Shown here: positions 26,311-34,630 of the stretch, in pieces | Layout of the letters: each line of letters begins with the position of its first letter | How positions within the stretch are numbered: position 1 is the first letter of the stretch | Source of the DNA: Vibrio tetraodonis | GTDB lineage: Bacteria; Pseudomonadota; Gammaproteobacteria; Enterobacterales; Vibrionaceae | Direction: 5' to 3' | Assembly: GCF_003350295.1 (NCBI RefSeq) | Contig: NZ_QLYY01000005.1 | Coordinates: forward strand, 62,001 to 126,000 | DNA: 64,000 bases | Translations under genes and position numbers: made by a program | Notes under the pieces: model-generated | Databases searched by the model: none | Seen by the model: only the letters and a program-made list of their open reading frames with translations | What the model was told of the DNA's origin: nothing

Positions 26311-26420
26311 TATCAACTAACGTACTCGTGAACCAAGTATTCACGGACAACGTCAGAGGCTAACACAACGCAAACACAACTATATACTGTAGCCCCACTC
26401 ACGAGTGGGGCTCTTTATTT
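26311..26420 (+). ncRNA. Candidate Qrr-antisense small RNA (QrrX-like sponge)
   Basis: The segment 26337-26363 is the near-complement of the conserved core of Vibrio Qrr quorum-sensing RNAs. It contains ACAACGUCAG, which pairs with Qrr CUGACGUUGU, flanked by GUAUUCAC (pairs with GUGAAUAC) and GGCU (pairs with AGCC). It ends in a strong Rho-independent terminator at 26391-26420 (AGCCCCACT/AGTGGGGCT, loop CACG, then CTCTTTATTT). A hairpin CGTGAA/TTCACG lies at 26327-26345. A weak promoter (TTGTTA near 26282, TATAAC near 26303) would give a 110-nucleotide RNA; the 5' end is a guess. The Qrr sequence is from memory. Confidence 0.55.
26391..26420 (+). terminator. Rho-independent terminator of the candidate sRNA
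   Basis: The nine-base-pair GC-rich stem has a four-base loop and a T-rich tail on the plus strand. No protein gene lies upstream on this strand for over 2 kb, which is why an RNA gene is proposed. Confidence 0.8.
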
Positions 26421-26527
26421 GTTCGGGTTCTATTTTTGTCCCCATCACAAGCTCCCGTAAGATAAGCTAGATTTCTCATTGTAGTGTTATAAAATAACAA
26501 TCGAAGATCACTTACCATGGAAACCTT

Positions 26528-26971
26528 GTGGAACACGATTACACCCTACTTTATTTGGAAAATACTTCCAGCGATGAGCTAGAGGAACTCAGCCTAAGAA
26601 TGATACATCGACTGATCGATGAACAATCAATGACAGAGCTTTTTACATTTGATAATGAGGAAACAGATTCTGAAGATAAATTCCAGCAAGCACAATTTGA
26701 TGCCCTGCTGAGAATGAGTGCAATAGCGTTGAGTCAGTTACCAGCTCTTTTTAGTGAATCCGAGCATTCAGCGCAGAACATTAGGCGTATGCAACGACTG
26801 CTTTTGTGGCATTTTTACGCTGTATCTTTCAAATTGGAACAAGCCATTGCACTGGAAACACATTGTGCGCACGTTGAGGTTCTGCTCGATGAAGCCCCGA
26901 GTAATACAATTGAATGGGTTGCAAGTTTAACAGACTTGCTTCGGCAATACGCAACGATTGCCAGCAAATAA
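26528..26971 (+). CDS. Small acidic helical protein of unknown function
   Basis: The 147-residue product is acidic, without signal peptide or TM segment, and looks all-helical (IRRMQRLLLWHFYAVSFKLEQAIALE). The frame is closed 30 bases upstream by a TAA, and no in-frame ATG lies near the N-terminus, so GTG at 26528 is the likely start. Its ribosome site is weak. It sits 107 bases after the sRNA terminator and converges on the carbonic anhydrase gene. I do not recognise the family. Confidence 0.65.
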   Translation: MEHDYTLLYLENTSSDELEELSLRMIHRLIDEQSMTELFTFDNEETDSEDKFQQAQFDALLRMSAIALSQLPALFSESEHSAQNIRRMQRLLLWHFYAVSFKLEQAIALETHCAHVEVLLDEAPSNTIEWVASLTDLLRQYATIASK

Positions 26972-27045
26972 GAATTATCAGAGACTAAGCCAGGTTCTAT
27001 GATGTTTACTTCACAGCATAGAACCTCATTCATTTTTATCGTCTA

Positions 27046-27771
27046 TTAATCGCTTGCAAGTACAACTCGAGCATTTTGATTTTGCAGCGGACGATTGTTT
27101 TCACCCATGACTTTCTGCATTTGTTGCGCTTGTTCGGAGGTCAATGCTTGTGGCGATCTAGCCACGATCCAACGTACACCTTCTGAGCAAGGAGGGGTGG
27201 TTAGAGAGCCATTAAAACGATAATATTTGGTCATCTTAGGCAGCATATCCGCTACAGGAAATGACTCTTTTAAAGAAATAGTCTGATTAAGTTTAGGCAT
27301 CGATTCCGTAAGCTTACTTATCTCTTCATTCTTGCCATTTCCAAGGTCATACATCACTGACACAACAGCTAAATGTCCCGCTTTGTCAGCATTGACAAAA
27401 TGTGCTTCTAGAGGATAAGTGTGACCTTTGATGTGATTCTCTGAAGGGGTATGGAAATGAAACTGAACCAAGTTAAATTCAACACCATCAAGTATAAAGG
27501 AGTTGTCACCCGTAACACCTGCTTGCAACGTATGACCATTGTTGGTCAAGCCTGTGACCATGCCCTTATATTGGATGTTTAGTGACTCTAGCTCAGCTTC
27601 AAACGTATCATTAATATCAATAGGGCTTTGGTTTTTTCCTAGTGCACATCCTTTAGCAAACTCTCCCCAGTGGTCAGGACCAGTCTTTCCCTCATATCCC
27701 CACTCTGCAGCTTGGGTAATACTGCACATTGACATTACAAGACTCATTGCCATTATTGTCTTCTTGATCAT
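27046..27771 (-). CDS. Periplasmic alpha-carbonic anhydrase
   Basis: The 241-residue enzyme interconverts CO2 and bicarbonate. A signal peptide (residues 1-21, SITQAA) directs it to the periplasm. The zinc ligands lie in FHFHTPSEN (two His) and LEAHFVN (one His). WGYEGKTGPDHWGE and GKNQSPIDI are the N-terminal family signatures, YYRFNGSLTTPPCSEGVRWIV the C-terminal one. Two cysteines (GCALGKN and PPCSEG) are placed as in the disulfide of bacterial alpha-CAs. Single gene, intact. Confidence 0.95.
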   Translation of the reverse strand: MIKKTIMAMSLVMSMCSITQAAEWGYEGKTGPDHWGEFAKGCALGKNQSPIDINDTFEAELESLNIQYKGMVTGLTNNGHTLQAGVTGDNSFILDGVEFNLVQFHFHTPSENHIKGHTYPLEAHFVNADKAGHLAVVSVMYDLGNGKNEEISKLTESMPKLNQTISLKESFPVADMLPKMTKYYRFNGSLTTPPCSEGVRWIVARSPQALTSEQAQQMQKVMGENNRPLQNQNARVVLASD

Positions 27772-28031
27772 ATTCTTCCTCTTCCTTTAATCAGACAAGC
27801 ATTAAAATCGAAGCATCATAAGTCGGAGATAAAATTTACAGGCAGTAAAAGATCGTAAAACAAAGCAATTAAATATCAATATGAGGGGATAAAGAGGAAA
27901 TAATAAAACGTATTCTTTTATCCGTTGCAAACTCAATAACAAAAATAAACGGCCAAGCACCAAGGCTCAGCCGCGTATTCAACTTTTGTAGTAAATTAAA
28001 ACTCGCTTAAAAGTTAATACAAAATCAATCA

Positions 28032-29063
28032 TTATTCCCAATCAAGGATAACTTTACCAGACTGTCCGCTGCGCATGGCATCAAAACCTTTTTGGAAGTC
28101 ATCAACCTTAAAGTGGTGCGTAATGATTGGCGTTAGATCTAGGCCTGATTGAATCAATGACGCCATCTTGTACCAGGTCTCAAACATCTCTCTACCATAG
28201 ATGCCTTTGATGACTAAGCCTTTAAAGATGACTTGGTTCCAGTCAATGCCCATGTCTGATGGAGGTATTCCTAAAAGCGCGATGCGACCACCATGATTCA
28301 TGGTTTTTAACATACTGCTAAATGCAGCCTGAACCCCAGACATTTCAAGCCCAACATCAAAACCTTCCGTCATGCCCAATTCGGTCATCACATCTTCTAG
28401 ACTTTCATTGGCAACATTGACGGCGCGAGTCACACCCATTTTGCGTGCAAGCTCTAAGCGGTACTCGTTAACATCTGTGATAACCACATGGCGAGCGCCA
28501 ACATGTTTAGCAACAGCCGCTGCCATAATACCGATTGGCCCAGCGCCTGTTATCAGCACATCCTCACCAACAAGATCAAATGATAAAGCAGTGTGGACCG
28601 CATTGCCAAAGGGATCAAAAATCGAGGCAAGATCATCGGAAATGCCATCAGGGATCTTAAACGCATTAAATGCAGGAATAACCAAGTACTCAGCAAAGGC
28701 ACCTTCGCGGTTGACACCAACCCCCACGGTATTGCGGCATAAATGTGTTCGACCACCACGACAGTTACGACAATGACTACAGGTAATGTGCCCCTCTCCA
28801 GAGACACGATCACCAATTGCAAAGCCCCTAACCTCTTGGCCGATACCGACAACTTCACCCACATATTCGTGTCCTACAACCATAGGAACAGGGATCGTAT
28901 TTTGCGACCATTCATCCCAGTTGTAGATATGGACATCTGTACCACAAATAGCGTTTTTTTTAATTTTGATTAGGATATCATTGTGACCAAGCTGTGGCTT
29001 GTCCACTTCAGTCATCCATATACCTTGTTCAGGTTTCAGCTTCGACAGGGCTTTGATTTTCAT
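28032..29063 (-). CDS. tdh: L-threonine 3-dehydrogenase
   Basis: This zinc- and NAD-dependent medium-chain dehydrogenase oxidises threonine to 2-amino-3-ketobutyrate, the substrate of Kbl. The 343-residue chain has the catalytic Zn Cys in [13 protein letters not shown] (about residue 38), GHEYVGEV, the four-Cys structural zinc lobe [15 protein letters not shown] (about 95-109), and the nucleotide fold [15 protein letters not shown]. Its ATG shares one base with the kbl stop (TAATG), so the two are translationally coupled. Confidence 0.97.
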   Translation of the reverse strand: MKIKALSKLKPEQGIWMTEVDKPQLGHNDILIKIKKNAICGTDVHIYNWDEWSQNTIPVPMVVGHEYVGEVVGIGQEVRGFAIGDRVSGEGHITCSHCRNCRGGRTHLCRNTVGVGVNREGAFAEYLVIPAFNAFKIPDGISDDLASIFDPFGNAVHTALSFDLVGEDVLITGAGPIGIMAAAVAKHVGARHVVITDVNEYRLELARKMGVTRAVNVANESLEDVMTELGMTEGFDVGLEMSGVQAAFSSMLKTMNHGGRIALLGIPPSDMGIDWNQVIFKGLVIKGIYGREMFETWYKMASLIQSGLDLTPIITHHFKVDDFQKGFDAMRSGQSGKVILDWE

Positions 29064-30259
29064 TACTTAATAATCTCCATATCTCGACCAACTTCGATGA
29101 AAGCATCAATCGCACGGTCTAATTGCTCATGAGAATGCGCTGCTGACATTTGAGTTCGGATTCGGGCTTGGCCCTTGGGTACGACAGGGAAAGAGAAGCC
29201 AACAACATAAATACCTTTTGCTAAAGCTCTTTCAGCAAACTCTGCAGCAACTTTTGCGTCACCAAGCATAATAGGGATGATAGCGTGATCAGCTCCAGCT
29301 AAAGTAAAACCAGCTTCAGTCATACGAGTACGGAAGTGCTTGGCATTTTCCCAAAGACGATCACGAAGGTCACCACTTTCTTGCAACAGGTCAAGAACGC
29401 GAATTGATGCATTAACAATCGCTGGTGCGACTGAGTTAGAGAAAAGATATGGACGTGAGCGCTGACGCAGCCAATCAATCACTTCTTTTTTACCTGACGT
29501 ATAGCCACCTGAAGCACCACCCATAGCTTTACCAAGCGTACCTGTGATGATATCAATGCGCTCAACGACATTGTGGTATTCGTGTGTCCCTGCTCCGGTT
29601 TTACCCATAAAACCGACAGCATGAGAGTCATCAACCATAGTTAGTGCGCCATACTTCTCAGCCAAATCACAAATTTCAGGCAAGTTCGCCACTACACCAT
29701 CCATTGAGAATACACCATCTGTAACAACCAGGATGTTACGTGCTCCCGCTTCTTTCGCATCAATCAACTGCTGTTCTAATTCTTGCATATTGTTGTTCGC
29801 GTAGCGAAAACGCATGGCTTTACACAAACGAACGCCGTCAATAATAGAAGCGTGGTTCAACGCATCAGAAATGATGGCGTCTTCTTTACCAAGAATCGTT
29901 TCAAATAATCCCGCATTCGCATCAAAACAAGAAGTGTAAAGAATCGTATCTTCTTTACCTAAAAATGTTGAAAGCTTCTGCTCTAACTCTTTATGGATAT
30001 CTTGAGTACCACAAATAAAGCGAACCGACGCCATGCCAAAGCCATGCTGATCCATGCCAGCTTTGCCTGCTTCGATTAACTCTGGATGATTGGCTAGACC
30101 TAGGTAGTTATTCGCGCAGAAATTTAATACTTCTTCACCGGTTGAGATCTTCACAGCAGCTTGTTGCTGAGAAGTGATAACGCGTTCTGATTTATAAAGA
30201 CCTTCCGCCTTTACTTCTTCAATCTGTTGTTTTATTTGATCATAAAATGCAGAAGCCAT
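29063..30259 (-). CDS. kbl: 2-amino-3-ketobutyrate CoA ligase (glycine C-acetyltransferase)
   Basis: This PLP enzyme cleaves 2-amino-3-ketobutyrate with CoA to glycine and acetyl-CoA, completing threonine catabolism with Tdh. The 398-residue length equals that of the E. coli enzyme. The PLP lysine is in [16 protein letters not shown], and [11 protein letters not shown] holds the pyridine-binding Asp. The ATG at 30259 has AAGGA upstream; the frame extends 11 codons further without family similarity. First gene of the kbl-tdh operon, divergent from a LysR gene 273 bases away. Confidence 0.97.
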   Translation of the reverse strand: MASAFYDQIKQQIEEVKAEGLYKSERVITSQQQAAVKISTGEEVLNFCANNYLGLANHPELIEAGKAGMDQHGFGMASVRFICGTQDIHKELEQKLSTFLGKEDTILYTSCFDANAGLFETILGKEDAIISDALNHASIIDGVRLCKAMRFRYANNNMQELEQQLIDAKEAGARNILVVTDGVFSMDGVVANLPEICDLAEKYGALTMVDDSHAVGFMGKTGAGTHEYHNVVERIDIITGTLGKAMGGASGGYTSGKKEVIDWLRQRSRPYLFSNSVAPAIVNASIRVLDLLQESGDLRDRLWENAKHFRTRMTEAGFTLAGADHAIIPIMLGDAKVAAEFAERALAKGIYVVGFSFPVVPKGQARIRTQMSAAHSHEQLDRAIDAFIEVGRDMEIIK

Positions 30260-30532
30260 GTTCAATTCCTTGTTAGTTATAATATTAGCCATTGCGCTGT
30301 AAGCCGTATCTAGCCAGAAAAAGTCTCAGCATTCGGACGACATTGAGCTCAGGGCGTAAGTGTAATCCAAGCTCACCGTTTTCATTATCCCGTCTTTTGG
30401 AAAAACATTAATGAACTCAAGGAACAAATAAGGCTTTTTTATGACATAAATCACATGATAAGATGGGTGGAGTGAAATGGTAGGCTGAATCACAATACGC
30501 GGTTATTGCGTCATAAAACATTGAGGCTTAAT

Positions 30533-31477
30533 TTGGTTAACTCGAAACTTATTGCACTACTTCCAGATCTGGCTTCGTTCATTTTGATTGTTGATGAAGG
30601 TAGCTTTACTGCCGCAGCAAAGAAACTCAACGTGACTCCATCTGCACTCAGCAAGCTAGTGACGAGACTAGAGCAGGCCCTATCAGTCAAGCTATTTGAA
30701 CGTACAACACGAACATTGATCATTACGCCAACAGGCCAGCAGATTTATGACCAAGCCATTGTGATGGTTAATGCAGCGCAGCAAGCGTGGGAGCTTTCTA
30801 CAACTGATCACACAAAACCAACAGGAGCACTGACTATCGCAGCTCCCGAAGCTTTCCTTAACTCAGTGCTGCAGCCTTTTGTTATCCCTTTTCTTCAAAA
30901 ATATCCCAGTATACAACTTAAGTTGCGTGTCGCTGACGGAGAAATTGACCTACTAAAAGATGGTATTGATGTCGCGTTTAAACTCACCGACAAACCGGAT
31001 GAAAACTTAGTTCTCAAAGAGATTGGAAAAACTAACCTCGTATTGTGTGCTAGTCCTGAATATACAAAAACTAAAGGGATACCGGTTCATCCAACAGAAC
31101 TAGTTAACCATGATTGCCTATACCTTGCCGAAACAGCAACCGATAACATCTGGGATTTTTTTAGAGATGATGAATTTCACTCCGTTGCGGTTTCTGGACC
31201 TTACGCCGTTAACCACTCACAAATGCGCCTCAACGGTGTAAAGCAAGCACTAGGTATAGGCATATTCCATGATTTTGTGATAACACAAGCCATTGAGTCG
31301 CGCGAGGTTGTTCCCATCCTGCCAGACTGGACAATCAAAAGTAATTATCATGGCGTTGTCGCAATGCAGTATTCGCAGACAAAGTACATGCCTGCTCGTC
31401 TGCGTGTTTTTATCGACTATATCACTAAAGCTTTGAACGAAAAACTGAATCCAGTCATTCCAAAAGTTACCATGTAA
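30533..31477 (+). CDS. LysR-family transcriptional regulator, TTG start
   Basis: The 314-residue regulator has an HTH at residues about 11-70 (FILIVDEGSFTAAAKKLNVTPSALSKLVTRLEQ) and an effector domain after about 95. No ATG exists before the HTH. I chose TTG at 30533 because GAGG lies six bases before it; other TTG codons at 30506 and 30521 lack this. It is divergent from kbl-tdh and may regulate it, but that is only a positional inference. It converges on an EamA transporter gene. Confidence 0.88.
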   Translation: MVNSKLIALLPDLASFILIVDEGSFTAAAKKLNVTPSALSKLVTRLEQALSVKLFERTTRTLIITPTGQQIYDQAIVMVNAAQQAWELSTTDHTKPTGALTIAAPEAFLNSVLQPFVIPFLQKYPSIQLKLRVADGEIDLLKDGIDVAFKLTDKPDENLVLKEIGKTNLVLCASPEYTKTKGIPVHPTELVNHDCLYLAETATDNIWDFFRDDEFHSVAVSGPYAVNHSQMRLNGVKQALGIGIFHDFVITQAIESREVVPILPDWTIKSNYHGVVAMQYSQTKYMPARLRVFIDYITKALNEKLNPVIPKVTM

Positions 31478-31492
31478 TACCAAGCAAGCGGG

Positions 31493-31511
31493 CTGGCCAA
31501 GTTATTTGGCC
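31493..31511. terminator. Hairpin between convergent LysR and EamA genes
   Basis: TGGCCAA and TTGGCC form a short stem around GTTAT. There is no T-run, so terminator function is uncertain. Confidence 0.3.
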
Positions 31512-31659
31512 TTGCCCAATCAGATCATAAATGGTGAAAAAAACACCACATATAATAGCAAGCTTAATCAGTCTATATACAATCACCATGGCGCAATACT
31601 GTTACCTTTTAAGGGAATAGAGTCGCTTGAACTTATCAGAATTGGCTCAATATACAAGC

Positions 31660-32583
31660 CTACATACTTGTTGTTTGACGGTTGGCTCTCGTCGCTCTCC
31701 ATGTAAACGCGGATTTTGACATTTTAGTTAACAAGATCCCACCTAATAAAGGCGCTAAAAGTCCCAATGATCGGGCAGACAAGACTTCTTCATTAACATA
31801 AGCAGAGATAAACAGAGCCACGACAGGGAAGATTAAAAAGCAAATAGATGCTTGAAATGGAGTAGACACCTGCCCTAACTTAAAGTAGGCGACAATCCCA
31901 CCAACACTTGCAACAAAGCCTAAGTAAGCAACTGCTGACATCGACTCGCTACTGAAAGCGTGATAATCAATACTCTCGCCCATGAAAGAGACAAAAAACA
32001 GTAAAATAGAGGCAACAAAACATGGCAACGCATTATAAGTGAGCACTTGAATATCTTTACAATGTTTTTGCACCAATACGTACATGACCGCATGAATTAC
32101 CACAGCCATCCCAAGACAAGCGGTACCAATAACGTAATCTGTGCCACCTAACTGCATCTCAGTCCCAAGAATTAGCGACAAACTCAACACTGCAACAACA
32201 AGACCGAATAGCTGATGCTTTGCTAAACGTAGCCCGAGAAACAAACCAGACATTAGCATGACCGCAACTGGCATGTTGGCAAAGATTATCGACGCCAAAC
32301 CCGATGATATGTACTGCTCACCATAGATCATTAGAGTAAATGGAATGGCAAAATACATCATAGCGACAATCAGCACCCATTGCCCCTTGCCTTTTGGAAA
32401 TAGCAGCGGTTGTTTAAACAGTTTTGCCAATGCTGCTAATAACGGAGCAGCCAACAAGAAACGCATCGCGGTTGCAAAAATAGGAGGGATGGTCTCCAGT
32501 GCAACTTCCATGGCAAACCAAGTGGTTCCCCAAATTAAACAGACAGAAATAAAAAGCAGACAAGACAGGGATTTTGAATTCAT
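31660..32583 (-). CDS. EamA/DMT-family transporter
   Basis: The 307-residue membrane protein has ten TM segments in two EamA repeats (LIWGTTWFAMEVALETIPPIFATAMRF opens the first, about residues 14-40). Members export amino acids, metabolites or drugs; the substrate here is unknown. The ATG at 32583 is taken over a GTG four codons upstream because AGGTG precedes it. It is monocistronic, and its start lies 448 bases from trpS, so the leader region discussed for trpS is shared upstream space. Confidence 0.88.
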   Translation of the reverse strand: MNSKSLSCLLFISVCLIWGTTWFAMEVALETIPPIFATAMRFLLAAPLLAALAKLFKQPLLFPKGKGQWVLIVAMMYFAIPFTLMIYGEQYISSGLASIIFANMPVAVMLMSGLFLGLRLAKHQLFGLVVAVLSLSLILGTEMQLGGTDYVIGTACLGMAVVIHAVMYVLVQKHCKDIQVLTYNALPCFVASILLFFVSFMGESIDYHAFSSESMSAVAYLGFVASVGGIVAYFKLGQVSTPFQASICFLIFPVVALFISAYVNEEVLSARSLGLLAPLLGGILLTKMSKSAFTWRATRANRQTTSM

Positions 32584-32869
32584 GAGACCATTCACCTACG
32601 ACAAAACTACTCGGTAAAACACTACTTTGTAGCAAACTTAAGACGTGTCACAGTATACAAATTTAATTGGAGAATAATTTTACTTTGTTATCTATCAATT
32701 GATTATTTTTAAACAAGTCTACCTATATAAATAGCAAGTTGGAGAAAATTTTTTCACCCACAATCCATGAGAAGTAACAATATTTCTTATGTGGATTTAA
32801 ACTACTCTACTCAAGGTTACTGCCTTTAATATGTTGCCCCTAACAGCTCCCTATGTTAGCTTGTCTAAT

Positions 32870-32923
32870 ATGAACCTATACACACATTTATCATTTCAAA
32901 CTTGTTGGTGGCGCTCTATATAG
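32870..32923 (+). CDS. Leader peptide with tandem Trp codons upstream of trpS
   Basis: A 17-codon ORF, MNLYTHLSFQTCWWRSI, contains adjacent TGG TGG codons near its end and stops 108 bases before the tryptophanyl-tRNA synthetase start. Two neighbouring Trp codons in a short ORF ahead of a Trp gene is the hallmark of ribosome-mediated attenuation. The frame is also open from an ATG at 32831 (30 codons). Neither start has a clear ribosome site, which is the main weakness. Confidence 0.5.
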   Translation: MNLYTHLSFQTCWWRSI

Positions 32924-33023
32924 AGCAGCCAAGACTTGTTTCGTCTGTATGCTGCTGGAATAACAGCATACAGGCGCCAAGCTCTATGAATTATCTCCAG
33001 TAGCGATCACTCAAGATAGGAGA
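32913..33023 (+). promoter_or_regulatory. Putative attenuator-type leader RNA of trpS
   Basis: GCTCTATATAGAGC overlaps the leader ORF end (32913-32926) and can fold on itself. Alternatively its 3' half TAGAGC can pair with GCTCTA at 32981-32986, and TGGCGC (32909-32914) with GCGCCA (32974-32979). A ten-base-pair hairpin CTGTATGCTG/CAGCATACAG occupies 32945-32973. TCTCC (32994-32998) can pair with the ribosome site GGAGA (33019-33023). There is no T-run, so control may be of translation initiation rather than termination. Confidence 0.45.
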
Positions 33024-33031
33024 ATAAATTC

Positions 33032-34063
33032 ATGACAAATCAGTATAGTAAAACTCAAAACCAGATCATATTAACAGGCGACCGAGCTACAGGACCTCTG
33101 CATTTAGGTCACTATGTTGGTTCGCTGCGGCAAAGAGTTACACTACAAAATCATAACGATCAAACGATACTTGTCGCAGATATGCAGGGCTTAACCGACA
33201 ATGCCAGCACTCCTTCTAAAGTCTCTTCTAGCATTCTTAATGTTGTCGCTGATTACTTAGCCGTAGGTATCGATCCTGCACAAACCACTATCTGTTTACA
33301 ATCACAGCTCCCTGCACTTTCCGAAATCACAATGTACTACAGCAATTTAGTCACTATCGCGAGACTAGAACGCAACCCAACCGTAAAGGCTGAAATTAAC
33401 AGCAAAGGATTTAATCGATCAGTGCCTGCGGGCTTCTTGACTTATCCAATATCTCAAGCAGCTGATATAACAGCATTTAATGCGTCATTGATACCTGTCG
33501 GTGATGACCAGTTACCCATGCTTGAACAAACCAATGAAATCGTCAGAAAAGTAAATTCGCTGGCTGGAAAGAAGGTACTAAGTGAATGTCAACCATTACT
33601 CAGTAAGTCCTCACGGTTACCAAGTACTGATGGCAGAACAAAAATGTCAAAGACCATGGGCAATGCGATTAATCTTGGCTCTAGCCCCGATGAAATTACT
33701 GCTGCTGTAAAATCTATGTATACCGATCCAACACACATTAACATTGAAGATCCAGGTAAAGTTGAAGGCAATGTCGTCTTTACCTATCTTGATGCTTTTC
33801 ACCCTGATAGCGCTTACATAGGATCGTTAAAAGAACACTATCGTACTGGTGGCCTGGGGGATGCAACAACCAAACGTGTTTTAGATGAATGCTTACAAGA
33901 AATCTTGAAACCAATCCGACAAGAGCGCGCTAGATTACTCTCTGAGCCAAGTTACCTTTTACAAGTGTTAGAGCAAGGCAGTAAAGTGGCTAAGAATAAA
34001 ACCGAACGCACATTATATAGAATAAAAGATGTATTTGGGTTGAACCTATTTAATCTCGAATAA
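33032..34063 (+). CDS. trpS: Tryptophanyl-tRNA synthetase (probable second, inducible copy)
   Basis: The 343-residue class I synthetase charges tRNA-Trp. The HIGH motif is PLHLGHYVG (about residues 23-31), the KMSKS-type motif is KMSKTMGNAI (about 206), and GDRATGPLHLGH matches the TrpRS N-terminus. ADMQGLTDN and IPVGDDQLPMLEQ are also typical. Placement beside virulence genes, away from dam/rpe/gph, and its divergent sequence suggest an auxiliary TrpRS. The ribosome site GGAGA sits eight bases before the ATG and may be masked by upstream TCTCC. Confidence 0.93.
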   Translation: MTNQYSKTQNQIILTGDRATGPLHLGHYVGSLRQRVTLQNHNDQTILVADMQGLTDNASTPSKVSSSILNVVADYLAVGIDPAQTTICLQSQLPALSEITMYYSNLVTIARLERNPTVKAEINSKGFNRSVPAGFLTYPISQAADITAFNASLIPVGDDQLPMLEQTNEIVRKVNSLAGKKVLSECQPLLSKSSRLPSTDGRTKMSKTMGNAINLGSSPDEITAAVKSMYTDPTHINIEDPGKVEGNVVFTYLDAFHPDSAYIGSLKEHYRTGGLGDATTKRVLDECLQEILKPIRQERARLLSEPSYLLQVLEQGSKVAKNKTERTLYRIKDVFGLNLFNLE

Positions 34064-34118
34064 TATTAAATTTAAACATTAATATTAGAATTATCATTTA
34101 TATAAAAGTTTTGAAAAT

Positions 34119-34148
34119 AACACCCCAAATAAATCAATTGGGGTGTTT
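34119..34148 (+). terminator. Terminator of trpS
   Basis: The ten-base-pair stem AACACCCCAA/TTGGGGTGTT has a nine-base loop and is followed by TTAC. It lies 55 bases after the stop. Confidence 0.7.
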
Positions 34149-34260
34149 ACATATTATGTTGAAGGTTAGAGCAAAGTCTTGCCGTGCAAAAAACAACCAT
34201 TGCATTTTATTATTTATGATTATATTTTGTTGAAAAATATAAGTAGTTTATAAAATTAAA

Positions 34261-34521
34261 ATGAATGTTGTGTTTTTTTTGTTAACATTGATGTCTTTTA
34301 CCGTTATTGCGAATCCTCTTCCTGATGATGAAAAGCTATTGGATTCCTTAGTCGAACGTAACGTCATATGTAAAGACCAATCTTATGATCAGAAGCTTAA
34401 GTCTCTCCAGATTTATCTTTCGAAAAAAAATAGTAAAACCAACAAGATTGATAATAACAGCAAACAAACTACGCATGAGCACATGAAGAATAGACAATGT
34501 ATTTCAGCGCCTAAGGAATAG
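34261..34521 (+). CDS. Small exported protein resembling the PrtV propeptide N-terminus
   Basis: The 86-residue product has a signal peptide (residues 1-17, cleavage after VIA). Residues about 22-56 align without gaps to residues 36-70 of the downstream PrtV precursor (EKLLDSLVER with EKIIEMLERK; IYLSKK with NYLNKK; about 9 of 34 identical by my count, with many conservative changes). Two cysteines flank a Lys/Asn-rich tail. It may be a free-standing propeptide-like partner or inhibitor, or a duplicated remnant. No strong ribosome site is visible. Confidence 0.6.
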   Translation: MNVVFFLLTLMSFTVIANPLPDDEKLLDSLVERNVICKDQSYDQKLKSLQIYLSKKNSKTNKIDNNSKQTTHEHMKNRQCISAPKE

Positions 34522-34630
34522 GTGCTGGAATGCCATCAAAGAATCTCTCACCGTCAGGAGAGTTGTTCACGCAACGTAATAACCACGACTAAAAGTGGAG
34601 TTGGCAATAAAAATATAATAAGGAAATAAT

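Noticed and set aside
26220..26420. A divergent qrr gene on the minus strand at the Qrr-like match
   Set aside because: On the minus strand there is no sigma-54 promoter (GG-N10-GC) at the right distance, no Qrr first hairpin and no terminator after the core. The plus strand has the terminator, so an antisense RNA fits better.
28372..28776. 134-codon ORF opposite tdh
   Set aside because: It lies fully within the antisense of tdh, and its Thr/Ser/Arg-rich composition is typical of shadow frames.
32600..33031. Classic transcription-terminator attenuator for trpS
   Set aside because: Hairpins exist, but none is followed by a T-run, so only a translational or unknown mechanism is proposed.
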